Source of the DNA: Reyranella sp.
GTDB lineage: Bacteria > Pseudomonadota > Alphaproteobacteria > Reyranellales > Reyranellaceae
NCBI RefSeq assembly: GCF_004296935.1
Contig: NZ_SCVH01000059.1
Location: 1 to 64,000 of the forward strand
DNA length: 64,000 nt
Reading direction: 5' to 3'
The position numbers were made by a program, and so were the translations under genes. The notes beneath the pieces are model-generated. The model was not told the origin of the DNA. It ran no database searches and was given only the letters and a program-made list of their open reading frames with translations. Below are positions 1 through 8,210 of the stretch, in pieces (positions within the stretch are counted from its first letter, which is position 1; every line of letters starts with the position of its first letter).

Positions 1-594
1 CCGGCGGCCGAACGGCCGCCGGCCGAGATGTGGCGCGCCCCGCGGTTCCGCTGGGAATTCAAGACCATCGACAAGAACGAGCCCAACGCCTTCTGCCTGC
101 CGGGCGGCAAGGTGTTCGTCTATACCGGCCTGCTGCCGATCACCCGGACCGAGGCCGGCCTCGCCGTGGTGATCGCCCACGAGGTGGCACATGCGCTGGC
201 ACGTCACGGCGCCGAGCGCATGAGCAACCAGATGGTGGCGTCGGTCGGCGCCGCAGCCGCAGGGGCGGCGCTGGCGAGCACCGTGAGCGGCAGCAGCCGC
301 ACGTACCTGCCGGGGATGATGGCGGCGGTCGGTGCCGGCGCCACGGTGGGGTTCATCCTGCCGATGTCGCGGGCGCAGGAATCGGAAGCCGACCGCATCG
401 GGCTGGTGCTGATGGCGCTGGCCGGCTACGACCCGCGCGAGGCGATCGGCCTGTGGGAGCGCATGCGCGCCGCCAATGCCGGCCGCAAAAACCAGGCGGA
501 GTGGTTGAGCACCCATCCCGCCGACACGACGCGAATCAACGACATCCGAGGCTGGGTGAACGAAGCCATGAAGTATTATCGTCCCCGTGACTGA
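1..594 (+). CDS. M48 family metallopeptidase, 5' truncated by window edge
   Basis: The reading frame is open from base 1, so the true start lies upstream and about 197 C-terminal residues are visible. The zinc-binding HEVAH motif (HExxH) is at 178-192, and the downstream ESEAD segment near 376-393 supplies the third zinc ligand and its conserved Asp, as in M48/Oma1/BepA-like peptidases. A Gly/Ala-rich hydrophobic stretch lies between the two motifs. The family degrades or chaperones membrane and outer-membrane proteins; the substrate here cannot be told. The stop overlaps the GTG start of the next gene by 8 bases, suggesting translational coupling. Confidence 0.85.
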   Translation, partial: PAAERPPAEMWRAPRFRWEFKTIDKNEPNAFCLPGGKVFVYTGLLPITRTEAGLAVVIAHEVAHALARHGAERMSNQMVASVGAAAAGAALASTVSGSSRTYLPGMMAAVGAGATVGFILPMSRAQESEADRIGLVLMALAGYDPREAIGLWERMRAANAGRKNQAEWLSTHPADTTRINDIRGWVNEAMKYYRPRD

Positions 595-814
595 CACGCT
601 CGAATACGACGCCTCGGGGCTGCTCTGCCCGCTGCCAGTGCTGCGGGCCAACCGCAAGCTGCGCGAGCTCGCGAGCGGCGGGCTGCTGACGGTGCGGGCC
701 ACCGACCCCGCCGCCGAGCAGGACTTCCCCGCCTATTGCCGCCAGACTGGCCATGAGCTGGTGTCGAGCACGCGCGACGGCGAGACACTGGTCTTCGTCA
801 TCCGGAAACGCTAG
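587..814 (+). CDS. TusA-family sulfurtransferase
   Basis: A 75-residue protein with the family CPxP motif (Cys14-Pro-Leu-Pro17) after a short beta strand, which is the complete size of a TusA/SirA domain. The Cys is the expected persulfide carrier. In TusA it relays sulfur for tRNA 2-thiolation, but many paralogues serve other sulfur-transfer jobs, so the partner is not assigned. The start is a GTG inside the last codons of the M48 gene; the overlap suggests one transcript. The window holds a second TusA-like gene at 63705. The fold call is firm; the exact role is inference. Confidence 0.85.
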   Translation: MTDTLEYDASGLLCPLPVLRANRKLRELASGGLLTVRATDPAAEQDFPAYCRQTGHELVSSTRDGETLVFVIRKR

Positions 815-846
815 GGACCAAGGCGTCAATCCTCCAGAGAGAGTTC

Positions 847-2052
847 ATGCCCCAGGTCACCTTCAAGACGATCGACACCGCCGACGTTGCCGGCAAGCGC
901 GTGCTGGTGCGCGTCGATCTCAACGTGCCGATGAAGAACGGCAAGGTCACCGACGCCACGCGCATCGAGCGCGCCGCGCCGACGATCGCCGAGCTCGCGG
1001 CCAAGGGCGCCAGGGTCGTGGTGCTGAGCCACTTCGGCCGGCCCGACGGCAAGCCCGTGCCGGAGATGTCGCTCAAAGCGCTGGTCGAGCCACTGTCGAA
1101 TGCGCTCGGCAAGCCGGTCGCCTTCGCCGAGGACTGCATCGGCCCGCTGGCCGAGGATGCGGTGCGGGCGATGAAACCCGGCGAAGTGCTGCTGCTGGAA
1201 AATCTCCGCTTCCACAAGGAGGAGGAGAAGAACGATGCGGCCTTCATCGACAAGCTCTCGGTGCTGGGCGACCTCTACGTGAACGACGCCTTCTCGACCG
1301 CGCATCGCGCGCATGCCTCGACCGAGGGCATCGCCAACCGCCTGCCGGCGGCGGCGGGCCGTCTGATGCAGGCCGAGCTCGAGGCGCTCGACAAGGCGCT
1401 CGGCAATCCGAAGCGGCCGGTCTGTGCCGTGGTCGGTGGTGCCAAGGTGTCGACCAAGCTCGACCTGCTGGGCAACCTCGTCGGCAAGGTCGACAGACTG
1501 ATCATCGGCGGCGGCATGGCCAATACTTTCATGCATGCGCAAGGGATCAGGGTCGGCAAGTCGTTGTGCGAGAAGGACCTGGCGCCGACGGCGCTGGAAA
1601 TCCTCGAGAAGGCCAAGGCCGCCAAATGCACGGTGCTGCTGCCGATCGACGTCGTGGTGGCGGGCGAGTTCAAGGCCGGCGCCGCGAGCACGGTGGTGGA
1701 TGCCAACGCCTGCCCCGATGACCAGATGATCCTCGATGTCGGGCCGCGCTCGACCGCGCTCTACGAGAAGGAAGTGCGCGAGTGCGCGACACTGGTGTGG
1801 AACGGCCCGCTCGGCGCCTTCGAGATCCCGCCGTTCGATGCCGGCACGATGGCGCTGGCGCGCACCGTCGGTCAGCTGACGGGCACGAAGCGGCTGTTGT
1901 CGGTCGCGGGCGGCGGCGACACGGTGGCGGCGCTGGCCGCAGCGGGCGTCGAGGAGCAGTTCTCCTATGTCTCGACGGCAGGCGGCGCCTTCCTCGAATG
2001 GATGGAAGGCAAGACCCTGCCCGGCGTTGCGGCGCTCATCCGGGCAGCTTAA
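847..2052 (+). CDS. pgk: Phosphoglycerate kinase
   Basis: A 401-residue cytosolic glycolytic enzyme that interconverts 1,3-bisphosphoglycerate plus ADP and 3-phosphoglycerate plus ATP. The N-terminal signature RVDLNVP lies near residues 22-28 and the substrate-binding SHFGRP segment near residue 60. The C-terminal nucleotide-binding part has GGGDTVAAL and the [10 protein letters not shown] signature near residue 375. Length is normal for bacterial Pgk. The ATG follows an AG-rich Shine-Dalgarno-like stretch. It stands alone here; gap (GAPDH) and fba (aldolase), common neighbours in other bacteria, are not seen beside it. Confidence 0.97.
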   Translation: MPQVTFKTIDTADVAGKRVLVRVDLNVPMKNGKVTDATRIERAAPTIAELAAKGARVVVLSHFGRPDGKPVPEMSLKALVEPLSNALGKPVAFAEDCIGPLAEDAVRAMKPGEVLLLENLRFHKEEEKNDAAFIDKLSVLGDLYVNDAFSTAHRAHASTEGIANRLPAAAGRLMQAELEALDKALGNPKRPVCAVVGGAKVSTKLDLLGNLVGKVDRLIIGGGMANTFMHAQGIRVGKSLCEKDLAPTALEILEKAKAAKCTVLLPIDVVVAGEFKAGAASTVVDANACPDDQMILDVGPRSTALYEKEVRECATLVWNGPLGAFEIPPFDAGTMALARTVGQLTGTKRLLSVAGGGDTVAALAAAGVEEQFSYVSTAGGAFLEWMEGKTLPGVAALIRAA

Positions 2053-2062
2053 GACTCGGGGC

Positions 2063-2659
2063 ATGAGCGCCCCGACCCTGCCAGAACGTCCGCGGCTCCC
2101 GTGGGATCCGCCCGAACATTTCGAGAAGCGCGTCCCGGAGGGTGACAATCGCGAGCGGTTGATCTGTGGCCGCTGCGAATTCATCCATTACCAGAATCCC
2201 AAGATCGTGGCGGGCGCTGTCTGTACCTGGGGCGACAAAATCCTTTTGGCCAAGCGAGCGATCGAACCGCGCAAAGGCTTCTGGACCTTGCCGGCGGGCT
2301 ACATGGAACTGGGCGAGACGACCGAACAGGCGGCGGCGCGCGAGGCCAGGGAAGAGGCCTGCGCCACCATCGAGATCGAGCGGTTGCTGGCCATGTACAG
2401 CGTGGCGCGCATCGGCCAGGTGCAGATCATGTATCGCGCCAGGCTAGTGAGCGCCGACATCGCCGCCGGCGTCGAGAGCGAAGAGGTGGCGCTGGTCGAC
2501 TGGGCCGACATCCCCTGGGAGCAGCTCGCCTTCCCGACGGTCGTGTGGGCGTTGGCGCATTTCCACGAATCGCGCGGCAAGGCCGATTTCGCGACCTATT
2601 CCAACCCGACCGGCGACCTTGCCCGCATGTGGCCGCCGCGCAAACCCGAGGGTGTCTGA
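2063..2659 (+). CDS. Nudix hydrolase
   Basis: A 198-residue protein with a Nudix box at about residues 84-106 (G-x5-E-x7-REAREEACA). The motif Gly two places before the end is Cys, a deviation from the REUXEEXGU pattern. Upstream, GDN..R..C..C...HYQNPK resembles the zinc-ribbon-linked Nudix subgroup, but the first CxxC of that ribbon is absent, so only one Cys pair is seen. Nudix enzymes hydrolyse nucleoside diphosphates linked to another moiety; the substrate is unknown. The ATG at 2063 was chosen because it lies just after the pgk stop; a longer frame would overlap pgk. Confidence 0.85.
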   Translation: MSAPTLPERPRLPWDPPEHFEKRVPEGDNRERLICGRCEFIHYQNPKIVAGAVCTWGDKILLAKRAIEPRKGFWTLPAGYMELGETTEQAAAREAREEACATIEIERLLAMYSVARIGQVQIMYRARLVSADIAAGVESEEVALVDWADIPWEQLAFPTVVWALAHFHESRGKADFATYSNPTGDLARMWPPRKPEGV

Positions 2660-2735
2660 CGGCAAGATATGCGCCCGAGGGCCTTGTGACGGCCCATCTG
2701 CCTCATGAGAGTCCTCCCCAGAGGGGGAGACCATC

Positions 2736-3800
2736 ATGCCCATCAGCAACTGGAACACCGGCGCCGTCCGCTCGCGCGAGGCGATGCGTCTGCTCGCCGA
2801 CGAGTTCGGCGCCGATCTCGACTGGAACAGCATCCTGATTGCCCATCTCGACACGGGCTTCACCAACCACATCGTCTTCAACCTTGCGAGCGACAGGCCC
2901 GCCCTGCTGGTCGATCGCGGCATCAACTATGTCGATAGCGGCGTGGCCGAGCCCCGCGATCCGCTGAACGGCGGCGGCGGGTTGGTGGTCACGCCGGGTC
3001 ACGGCACGCGCACGCTGGGCGCGCTGTGCGGCAACCTGCCCGGCATCTACATCGGCGTCTGCCCGACCGTGCCGGTCGTGCCCTACCGCGTCACCAACGG
3101 CGTGATGCTGACCGGCCAGACCATCCTGAATGCCGCCAACGCCATCATGGACGCCGTCGACCGCAACCTGGCCGACGTGATCTCGATCAGCCTCGGCGTC
3201 CAGTCGATCGTCGGCAACGTCAAGCAGATGCATGCGCTGGGCCGCGCCGTCGACCATGCCTACGAACGCGGTGTCATCATCGTCTGCGCAGCCGGCCAGA
3301 CCGACGACGCGCCGCAGCTCGTCGGCGCCACGGTCTATCCCGGCCGTTACTCGCGCACTATCATGGCCGGCGGCATCAATGACGAGATGAAGGTCTGCTT
3401 CGACTACGAGATCGGCCGTCCGTTCGTCGACGCCTGGGCGCCGGCCGACGATATCTGCCGGCCGAACTCGGTGTTCGGGCTGCCCGAACCGTTCAAGGAC
3501 GTTGCGGGCGCCGGCGACGGCACGTCCTACGCCACCGTCCATGTCGCGGGCGCAGCGGCGATGTGGTTGCGCAAGCACGGTACGCAGCTGGACGCAGAGG
3601 GCTACGTCGGCTGGCAGCGCGTCGAGGCGTTTCGCGCGATGCTGCGCAAGCACAAGCAGGCGCTCGCCGGCAACGGCGTGCCGACACGCAAGGGCCCGAC
3701 CGATACCGGTATCCTGGATTGCGTCGCGCTGCTCACGAACAAACTGCCGCCGCTCTCCAGCCTCAGGAAGGCGCAGCGGGCGGAGCCGGAGATCGACTGA
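2736..3800 (+). CDS. S8 (subtilisin-like) serine peptidase with atypical oxyanion position
   Basis: A 354-residue protein with the subtilase catalytic triad in order: Asp in HLDTGF (about residue 39), His in PGHGTRT (about 89), and Ser in GDGTSYATVHVAG (about 265). The segment that normally reads AAGN and supplies the oxyanion-hole Asn reads CAAGQTDD, so Gln replaces Asn. No signal peptide or propeptide is obvious, which points to a cytosolic or non-classically processed enzyme. A strong GGGGGAG Shine-Dalgarno precedes the ATG. Neighbours give no functional clue. The peptidase fold is confident; activity and substrate are open. Confidence 0.85.
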   Translation: MPISNWNTGAVRSREAMRLLADEFGADLDWNSILIAHLDTGFTNHIVFNLASDRPALLVDRGINYVDSGVAEPRDPLNGGGGLVVTPGHGTRTLGALCGNLPGIYIGVCPTVPVVPYRVTNGVMLTGQTILNAANAIMDAVDRNLADVISISLGVQSIVGNVKQMHALGRAVDHAYERGVIIVCAAGQTDDAPQLVGATVYPGRYSRTIMAGGINDEMKVCFDYEIGRPFVDAWAPADDICRPNSVFGLPEPFKDVAGAGDGTSYATVHVAGAAAMWLRKHGTQLDAEGYVGWQRVEAFRAMLRKHKQALAGNGVPTRKGPTDTGILDCVALLTNKLPPLSSLRKAQRAEPEID

Positions 3801-3802
3801 GC

Positions 3803-4399
3803 TCAGCTCCCGCGCGCGAAGGGATTGTCGGCGCCGTCCCAATAGCGCTTGAGCAAGGGGACCTGCAGGAAGGCGAAGACCAGCGTCAGCGGGAAACTCA
3901 GAAACATCTTGCTGGCGATCCAGGTGTCGGTCGTGAAGCCGCGCCACATCACCTCGTTGACCGCCGCCAGCACGAAGAAGAACAGCGTCCAGCGCAGCGT
4001 GAGCTTGCGCCAGCCTTCGTCGGTGAGGCGGAAGGCCGTGCCGAACAGCGGCTTCAGAAGCGGCCGGCGAAACAGCAGCAGACCGCCGCCCAGGATCGTT
4101 CCGAACAGGCAGTTCACGATGGTGGGCTTCAGCTTGATGAAGGTGTCGTCCTGCAACCAGATCGTAAGGCCGCCGAACACCAGCACGAAGAAACCACCGA
4201 CCAGAGGCATGACCGGCCAGCGCTTCTCCAGCCAGCGATAGCAGGGCAGCGCGATCGCCGTCGCCATGATGAAGATGCCGGTGCCCCAATAGATGCCCCA
4301 GCGGCCGTTGGCGGCGAAGAACAGCACCAGCGGCCCCAGTTCCAGCGCGGTGGCGTAGAGCCGCCGCATGCCGTCCTGCTCTTCCGTCTTCTCGGTCAT
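3803..4399 (-). CDS. yciB: YciB/IspZ-family inner-membrane septation protein
   Basis: A 198-residue, strongly hydrophobic protein with about five membrane segments and the ELGPLVLFF and GRWGIYWGTG segments typical of the YciB (IspZ) family. Family members are inner-membrane proteins linked to cell envelope integrity and division; the biochemical function is not well known. The ATG overlaps the ftsY stop by four bases (ATGA), so the two are probably translationally coupled. It is the last gene of the minus-strand run glycosyltransferase-dapF-ftsY-yciB. The ftsY-ispZ adjacency is common in alphaproteobacteria. Confidence 0.9.
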   Translation of the reverse strand: MTEKTEEQDGMRRLYATALELGPLVLFFAANGRWGIYWGTGIFIMATAIALPCYRWLEKRWPVMPLVGGFFVLVFGGLTIWLQDDTFIKLKPTIVNCLFGTILGGGLLLFRRPLLKPLFGTAFRLTDEGWRKLTLRWTLFFFVLAAVNEVMWRGFTTDTWIASKMFLSFPLTLVFAFLQVPLLKRYWDGADNPFARGS

Positions 4400-5340
4400 G
4401 CCGGCAGCCCCATCAATCCGCGCGCAAAGGCCCGCGCCTCGAATGGCCTGAGATCGTCGATGCCCTCGCCGACGCCGATGGCAACGACGGGCAACTTGAA
4501 CTTCTCGGCCAGCGCCACGAGGACGCCGCCCTTGGCGCTGCCGTCGAGCTTGGTCACCACCAGCGCATCGACCGGCGACAGGGTCTTGAAGGTCTCGACC
4601 TGGGCATGGGCGTTCTGGCCGGTGGTGGCATCGAGCACCAGCAGGCAGGAATGCGGCGCCTCGGCATCGAGCTTGCGGATCACGCGCACGATCTTGGCGA
4701 GCTCGTCCATCAGGTTGGTCTTGTTGTGCAGACGGCCGGCGGTGTCGATCAGCAGCACGTCGCAGCCCTCGGCCTTCGCGCGCTCCAGCGCCTCGAAAGC
4801 AAGGCCCGCCGCGTCGGCGCCGGTGTCCTTGGCGATCACCGGCACACCGGCGCGCTCGCCCCACACCTTGAGTTGCTCGACGGCAGCGGCGCGGAACGTG
4901 TCGCCCGCCGCCAGCATGACCTTGTGCCCCTCGCGCTTGTAGAGGTTGGCGAGCTTGGCAATGGTCGTGGTCTTGCCGCTGCCGTTGACGCCGACCACCA
5001 GCACGACATGCGGCTTGCGCGCGACGTCGATGACCAGCGACGTCGCGACCGGCTGCAGGATCTCGGCGATGTCGTCGGCGAAGGCCGCGCGCACTTCCTC
5101 GTCGGTCACTTCCTTGCCGAAGCGCTCCTTGCCGAGCTTCCCGACCAGGCGGGCGGCGACGCTGACGCCGAGATCGGCCTGGATCAACGCGTCCTCGAGT
5201 TCGTTCAGGGTCTCCTGATCCAGCTTCTTCTTGGTGAAGAGGCCGGTGATGCTTTCGGTGACGCGCTTGGTCGACTTGGAAAGCCCGGAACGCAGGCGCG
5301 AGAGCCAACCCTTCTTTTCGGTTTCCATCGTATCGCTCAC
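4396..5340 (-). CDS. ftsY: Signal recognition particle receptor FtsY
   Basis: A 314-residue SRP GTPase that docks ribosome-nascent chain-SRP complexes at the membrane. The acidic N-terminal A domain is short. The NG domain follows, with the P-loop GVNGSGKT at residues 117-124, the DTAGR motif at 199-203 and the TKLD specificity motif at 263-266. It is preceded on the same strand by dapF and followed by yciB with a 4-base overlap. The SRP partner ffh is also in this window at 9048, on the opposite strand. Confidence 0.97.
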   Translation of the reverse strand: MSDTMETEKKGWLSRLRSGLSKSTKRVTESITGLFTKKKLDQETLNELEDALIQADLGVSVAARLVGKLGKERFGKEVTDEEVRAAFADDIAEILQPVATSLVIDVARKPHVVLVVGVNGSGKTTTIAKLANLYKREGHKVMLAAGDTFRAAAVEQLKVWGERAGVPVIAKDTGADAAGLAFEALERAKAEGCDVLLIDTAGRLHNKTNLMDELAKIVRVIRKLDAEAPHSCLLVLDATTGQNAHAQVETFKTLSPVDALVVTKLDGSAKGGVLVALAEKFKLPVVAIGVGEGIDDLRPFEARAFARGLMGLPA

Positions 5341-5349
5341 GATGGTCCC

Positions 5350-6198
5350 TCAGGCGAGCAGCGAGGCGTCGAGCTCGCCCTTGAAGGCGACCGCGATACC
5401 GCCGGTCATGAGCACGTGGCCATCGCGCAGCCATTCCATGGTGAGCGTGCCACCATCGACGATCACCTCTGCCTTGCGGTCCACCAGGCCGCGGCGGCTG
5501 GCGGCGACGACAGCGGCGCAGGCGCCCGACCCGCAGGCGAGCGTGAGGCCGGCGCCGCGTTCCCAGACGCGCAACCGCAACCTGCCCTCGCCCAGGGGCT
5601 GAACGACGCCGATGTTGGCGCGCTCGGGGAAGAAGCGGTCGTGCTCGAGCTTGGGGCCGAGTTCGGTGATCGGAATCTCGGCGAGGTCGTCGACGAAGAA
5701 GGTGGCGTGCGGGTTGCCCATGTTGGTGCCGACGGGGTCCTGCAGCGGCCCCAGGCCCACCGGCATGTGATTGGTGTCGCAGGCTTCGCGTACCGGGATC
5801 TCGCGCCAGTCGAGCCGGGCCAGGCCCATGTCGACGGAGATCACCGGCAACCCGTTGCTCCCCATCCCGGTCTTCTGCGATTCGAGCAGGCCGGAGATCG
5901 TCTGCACCGTGACCTGGTCGGTCTTGCGCTCGTCCATCACGACGGAGGCGACGCAGCGCGTGGCGTTGCCGCAGGCGCCGGCCTCGCCGCCGTCGGGATT
6001 GAAGATGCGCATGAAGACGTCGGCGTCATCCTCGGTCGGCGCTTCCAGCACGATGAGTTGGTCACAGCCCACGCCCAGGCGCCGGTCGGCGATGGCGCGC
6101 CGGCGCTGCAGCGACAGGTCGAGCGGCGTCGTGCGTGCGTCGAGCACCACGAAGTCGTTGCCCAGCCCGTGCATCTTCAAGAACGGCAGCCTGCTCAT
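5350..6198 (-). CDS. dapF: Diaminopimelate epimerase
   Basis: A 282-residue cytosolic enzyme that converts LL- to meso-diaminopimelate for lysine and peptidoglycan synthesis. The two catalytic cysteines are both present: Cys76 in ACGNATRC and Cys222 in ACGSGACAA. N-terminal KMHGLGNDF is the family start signature, which supports the ATG at 6198. In many alphaproteobacteria mtaB lies between dapF and ftsY; here ftsY follows directly after nine bases. The glycosyltransferase stop lies six bases upstream, so these form one minus-strand transcription unit. Confidence 0.97.
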   Translation of the reverse strand: MSRLPFLKMHGLGNDFVVLDARTTPLDLSLQRRRAIADRRLGVGCDQLIVLEAPTEDDADVFMRIFNPDGGEAGACGNATRCVASVVMDERKTDQVTVQTISGLLESQKTGMGSNGLPVISVDMGLARLDWREIPVREACDTNHMPVGLGPLQDPVGTNMGNPHATFFVDDLAEIPITELGPKLEHDRFFPERANIGVVQPLGEGRLRLRVWERGAGLTLACGSGACAAVVAASRRGLVDRKAEVIVDGGTLTMEWLRDGHVLMTGGIAVAFKGELDASLLA

Positions 6199-6204
6199 GC
6201 GCCG

Positions 6205-7131
6205 CTATATGGCCGTTCGACCGGGCCAGCGCAACGAGCGCGGCCGGACCTGCCCGGCATGGGGTCCGCCGATCTCGCGCACGTCCAGCGTGGCCAGGCG
6301 CTTGGTGTAGATCGTCAGATGCAGGATGCCGAGCGCCTCGTAGGGCATGGCCGGTTCGACAAACAGGCCGCGCCCGGCATCCCAGGCCGGGGTGGCATGA
6401 TGGACCGGCCAGTTGCAGCGGCTCGGCAGCGGCTCGCAGTCGAAGCCCCTGTCGTAGACCAGCACGTTGAGCGTGATCTGGTCGGTCATGTCGGTGGAGC
6501 GCTGCAACGCCTCGCCCAGCAGGTCAGCCCACCCCCGCCAATGTGGCGCATCGGCGGGCAGCGCAAAGACGCCGGCATTGATCAGCGGATAGCGCACCAG
6601 CCTGTCCGCTGTCTCCCGGTCGAAGCAGGATTCGAAGGCCGCGCCGTTGATCGTCGAGAATTCCTTCCAGGCGTGGCGATAGTGCCGCATGGAGCGATGG
6701 ATCTCCGGCGCCACGGCGAGCTTGCCGGTGCGCGCGGCGGCCAGGAACAGCGCGATGGCGTCGCCCTGCTGGACCCAGCAATCGCCGTCGATCCAGAGAT
6801 AGAGATCGAAGCCCGGGAAATAGCGCGGCAGGAACGGCCGTGCGGTCAGCGCCTTGTAGCCGTCCTTGAGCCCGTCGCGGCCGGGAAAATCGAAATCCCA
6901 TTGCGGCACGACGAGCTCGGCGCCCTGCCCGCGGCACCAGTCCCGCTGCTCCTCGGTCAGGCCGCAATCGAGGACGCCGAGAGCCAGCGCGCGGCCCTCG
7001 GCCGTCGCCCGCAGCGAGCCGATGCACTCGCTCATGAGGCCGAAGTAGGCAGCGTCGCCGCCGGTGATCGCGATGGCTCGTTCCGACACGTGATCAGGAT
7101 GGCGCATCGGGACTTTGCTGTCGCCTGCCAT
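6205..7131 (-). CDS. Putative glycosyltransferase (GT-A-like)
   Basis: About 308 residues. A DGDCW segment near residue 120 looks like the DxD metal/nucleotide-sugar site of GT-A fold enzymes, and the surrounding YLWIDGDCW and NAGVFAL segments resemble family-8-type transferases. No signal peptide or membrane anchor is evident. The acceptor and sugar are unknown. The start is uncertain: 7131, 7107 and 7170 are all possible. The last would overlap the divergent gene at 7163, and none has a clear Shine-Dalgarno. It sits directly upstream of dapF, so a role in envelope glycans is a guess from context only. Confidence 0.6.
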   Translation of the reverse strand: MAGDSKVPMRHPDHVSERAIAITGGDAAYFGLMSECIGSLRATAEGRALALGVLDCGLTEEQRDWCRGQGAELVVPQWDFDFPGRDGLKDGYKALTARPFLPRYFPGFDLYLWIDGDCWVQQGDAIALFLAAARTGKLAVAPEIHRSMRHYRHAWKEFSTINGAAFESCFDRETADRLVRYPLINAGVFALPADAPHWRGWADLLGEALQRSTDMTDQITLNVLVYDRGFDCEPLPSRCNWPVHHATPAWDAGRGLFVEPAMPYEALGILHLTIYTKRLATLDVREIGGPHAGQVRPRSLRWPGRTAI

Positions 7132-7162
7132 TGCGCCACAGTCGGCCGGCGGAGGAATTTCC

Positions 7163-7765
7163 ATGGCCAAGCATGTCGACTACTACGTCTCGCTCAATTC
7201 ACCCTGGACCTATCTCGGGTCCAAGCGCTTCGAGGCGATGGCCAAGAAGTACGGTGCCAGCATCACGATCTGGCCGGTCGATTTCGGGTCGGTGTTTTCC
7301 GTATCGGGCGGCCTGCCGCTGCCCAAGCGCGCGCCGCAGCGCCAAGCCTATCGCATGATGGAGCTGAAGCGGTGGCGCGAGCAGAGCGGCGTCAAGCTCA
7401 CGCTCGAGCCCAAGTTCTTTCCCTGCAACGAGGTGCCGGCGGCCAAATGCGTCATCGCCTTGCGCGAGCAGGGCCGCATGGCCGACGCGATCAAGGTCGC
7501 GCACGCGGTGATGGCCGCGATCTGGGCCGAGGAGAAGAACCCCGGCGATCCCGCAACCCTGAAGCAGATCATCGCCGGCTGCGGCCTCGATGCCGATGCG
7601 GTGATCAAGGCGAGCGAGGCGCCCGAGATGGCCGAGAAGCGCGAGGCCTACACCAGGCACGCGATCGCCGAGAACGTCTTCGGCGCACCCTCGTTCGTCA
7701 TCGACGGCGAGATCTTCTGGGGCCAGGACCGGCTCGATTTCGTCGACCGCAAGCTCGCGTCCTAG
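7163..7765 (+). CDS. DsbA-family / 2-hydroxychromene-2-carboxylate isomerase-like protein
   Basis: A 200-residue thioredoxin-fold protein of the DsbA-like superfamily. The N-terminal strand ends in SLNSPWTYLG, with Ser where oxidoreductases have the catalytic Cys. That is characteristic of glutathione-dependent 2-hydroxychromene-2-carboxylate isomerases (kappa-class GST-like). The cis-proline region is GAPSFVIDGEIFWGQDRL near the C terminus, as in that family. A GGAGGA Shine-Dalgarno at 7151-7156 fixes the ATG at 7163. Aromatic-compound isomerisation is the family activity; no aromatic degradation genes are nearby, so the physiological substrate is unknown. Confidence 0.85.
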   Translation: MAKHVDYYVSLNSPWTYLGSKRFEAMAKKYGASITIWPVDFGSVFSVSGGLPLPKRAPQRQAYRMMELKRWREQSGVKLTLEPKFFPCNEVPAAKCVIALREQGRMADAIKVAHAVMAAIWAEEKNPGDPATLKQIIAGCGLDADAVIKASEAPEMAEKREAYTRHAIAENVFGAPSFVIDGEIFWGQDRLDFVDRKLAS

Positions 7766-7921
7766 CCTCGTCCCTGCTGGCCCAACTTTTCAAAACTGGC
7801 CCAACTCGACCGACAGAATATCGGCTCTCCGCGCGCCGGAAAGCCAATGAATACGGGATTTTACCCGTCCCGGCGGGCCCACCTGAAACGTGGGAGTGTT
7901 GGGCCCGAAGTTGGGCCCGGA

Positions 7922-8045
7922 GTCCGCCCCCTCCGCCCCGAAAGACGGGGCACCTCCCCCGCAGACGGGGGAGGAGAAGAAGGGGTGACACAAACTCCTC
8001 CCCCGTCTGCGGGGGAGGTGTCCCCGGAGGGGACGGAGGGGGGTC
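7922..8045. repeat. REP/BIME-type palindromic repeat, copy A
   Basis: Two arms of 26 bases at 7951-7976 and 7995-8020 are perfect inverted copies. Each arm is itself a hairpin of the type CCTCCCCCGC...GGGGGAGG. Flanking CCCCCTCCG and CGGAGGGG segments form an outer pair. Similar units are at 14717-14843 and 26147-26265. It occupies the middle of structured element copy 1 and is missing from copy 2, so it was probably inserted secondarily. Confidence 0.85.
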
Positions 8046-8180
8046 AGAGGTTGATGGGTCCGCGGGTCAGGACCCGCGGCGGCTGCACCAAGCGCTTTAG
8101 CGCGAACCCGCGGGCGGCCGCGGGCAGGTCTTGCCGGAACGAACGAAAGAGGCCGGCGCAATCCCCGCCAGCCTGTCAGA

Positions 8181-8210
8181 AATATAGGCTAAAACCTGCT
8201 GAAATGTCAA
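8181..8210 (-). promoter_or_regulatory. Near-consensus sigma70 promoter at the right edge of element copy 1
   Basis: On the minus strand TTGACA (8205-8210) is followed after 18 bases by TATATT (8181-8186). It lies 12 bases past the stop of the CPBP peptidase gene and points into the structured element, so a transcript would start near 8174 and run leftward through all the hairpins. Copy 2 keeps TTGACA at 50585-50590 but its -10 region is weaker (ACTATT). Confidence 0.55.

Noticed and set aside
826-2184. Minus-strand frame of about 450 codons opposite pgk
   Set aside because: It mirrors pgk codon structure and has no recognisable motif; pgk is unambiguous.
2703-4289. Minus-strand frame of about 530 codons
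   Set aside because: It is a shadow of the S8 peptidase gene and overlaps yciB in another frame.
4606-8100. A very long plus-strand open frame (over 1100 codons)
   Set aside because: It runs antisense to ftsY, dapF and the glycosyltransferase gene, all of which have clear family motifs. Long antisense frames are expected in DNA of this GC content, and its product is a low-complexity Arg/Ala/Gly-rich sequence.
7790-8161. Minus-strand coding frame of about 120 codons inside element copy 1
   Set aside because: The corresponding frame is not preserved along copy 2, the middle of the element is unrelated, and changes follow base pairing rather than codon position.
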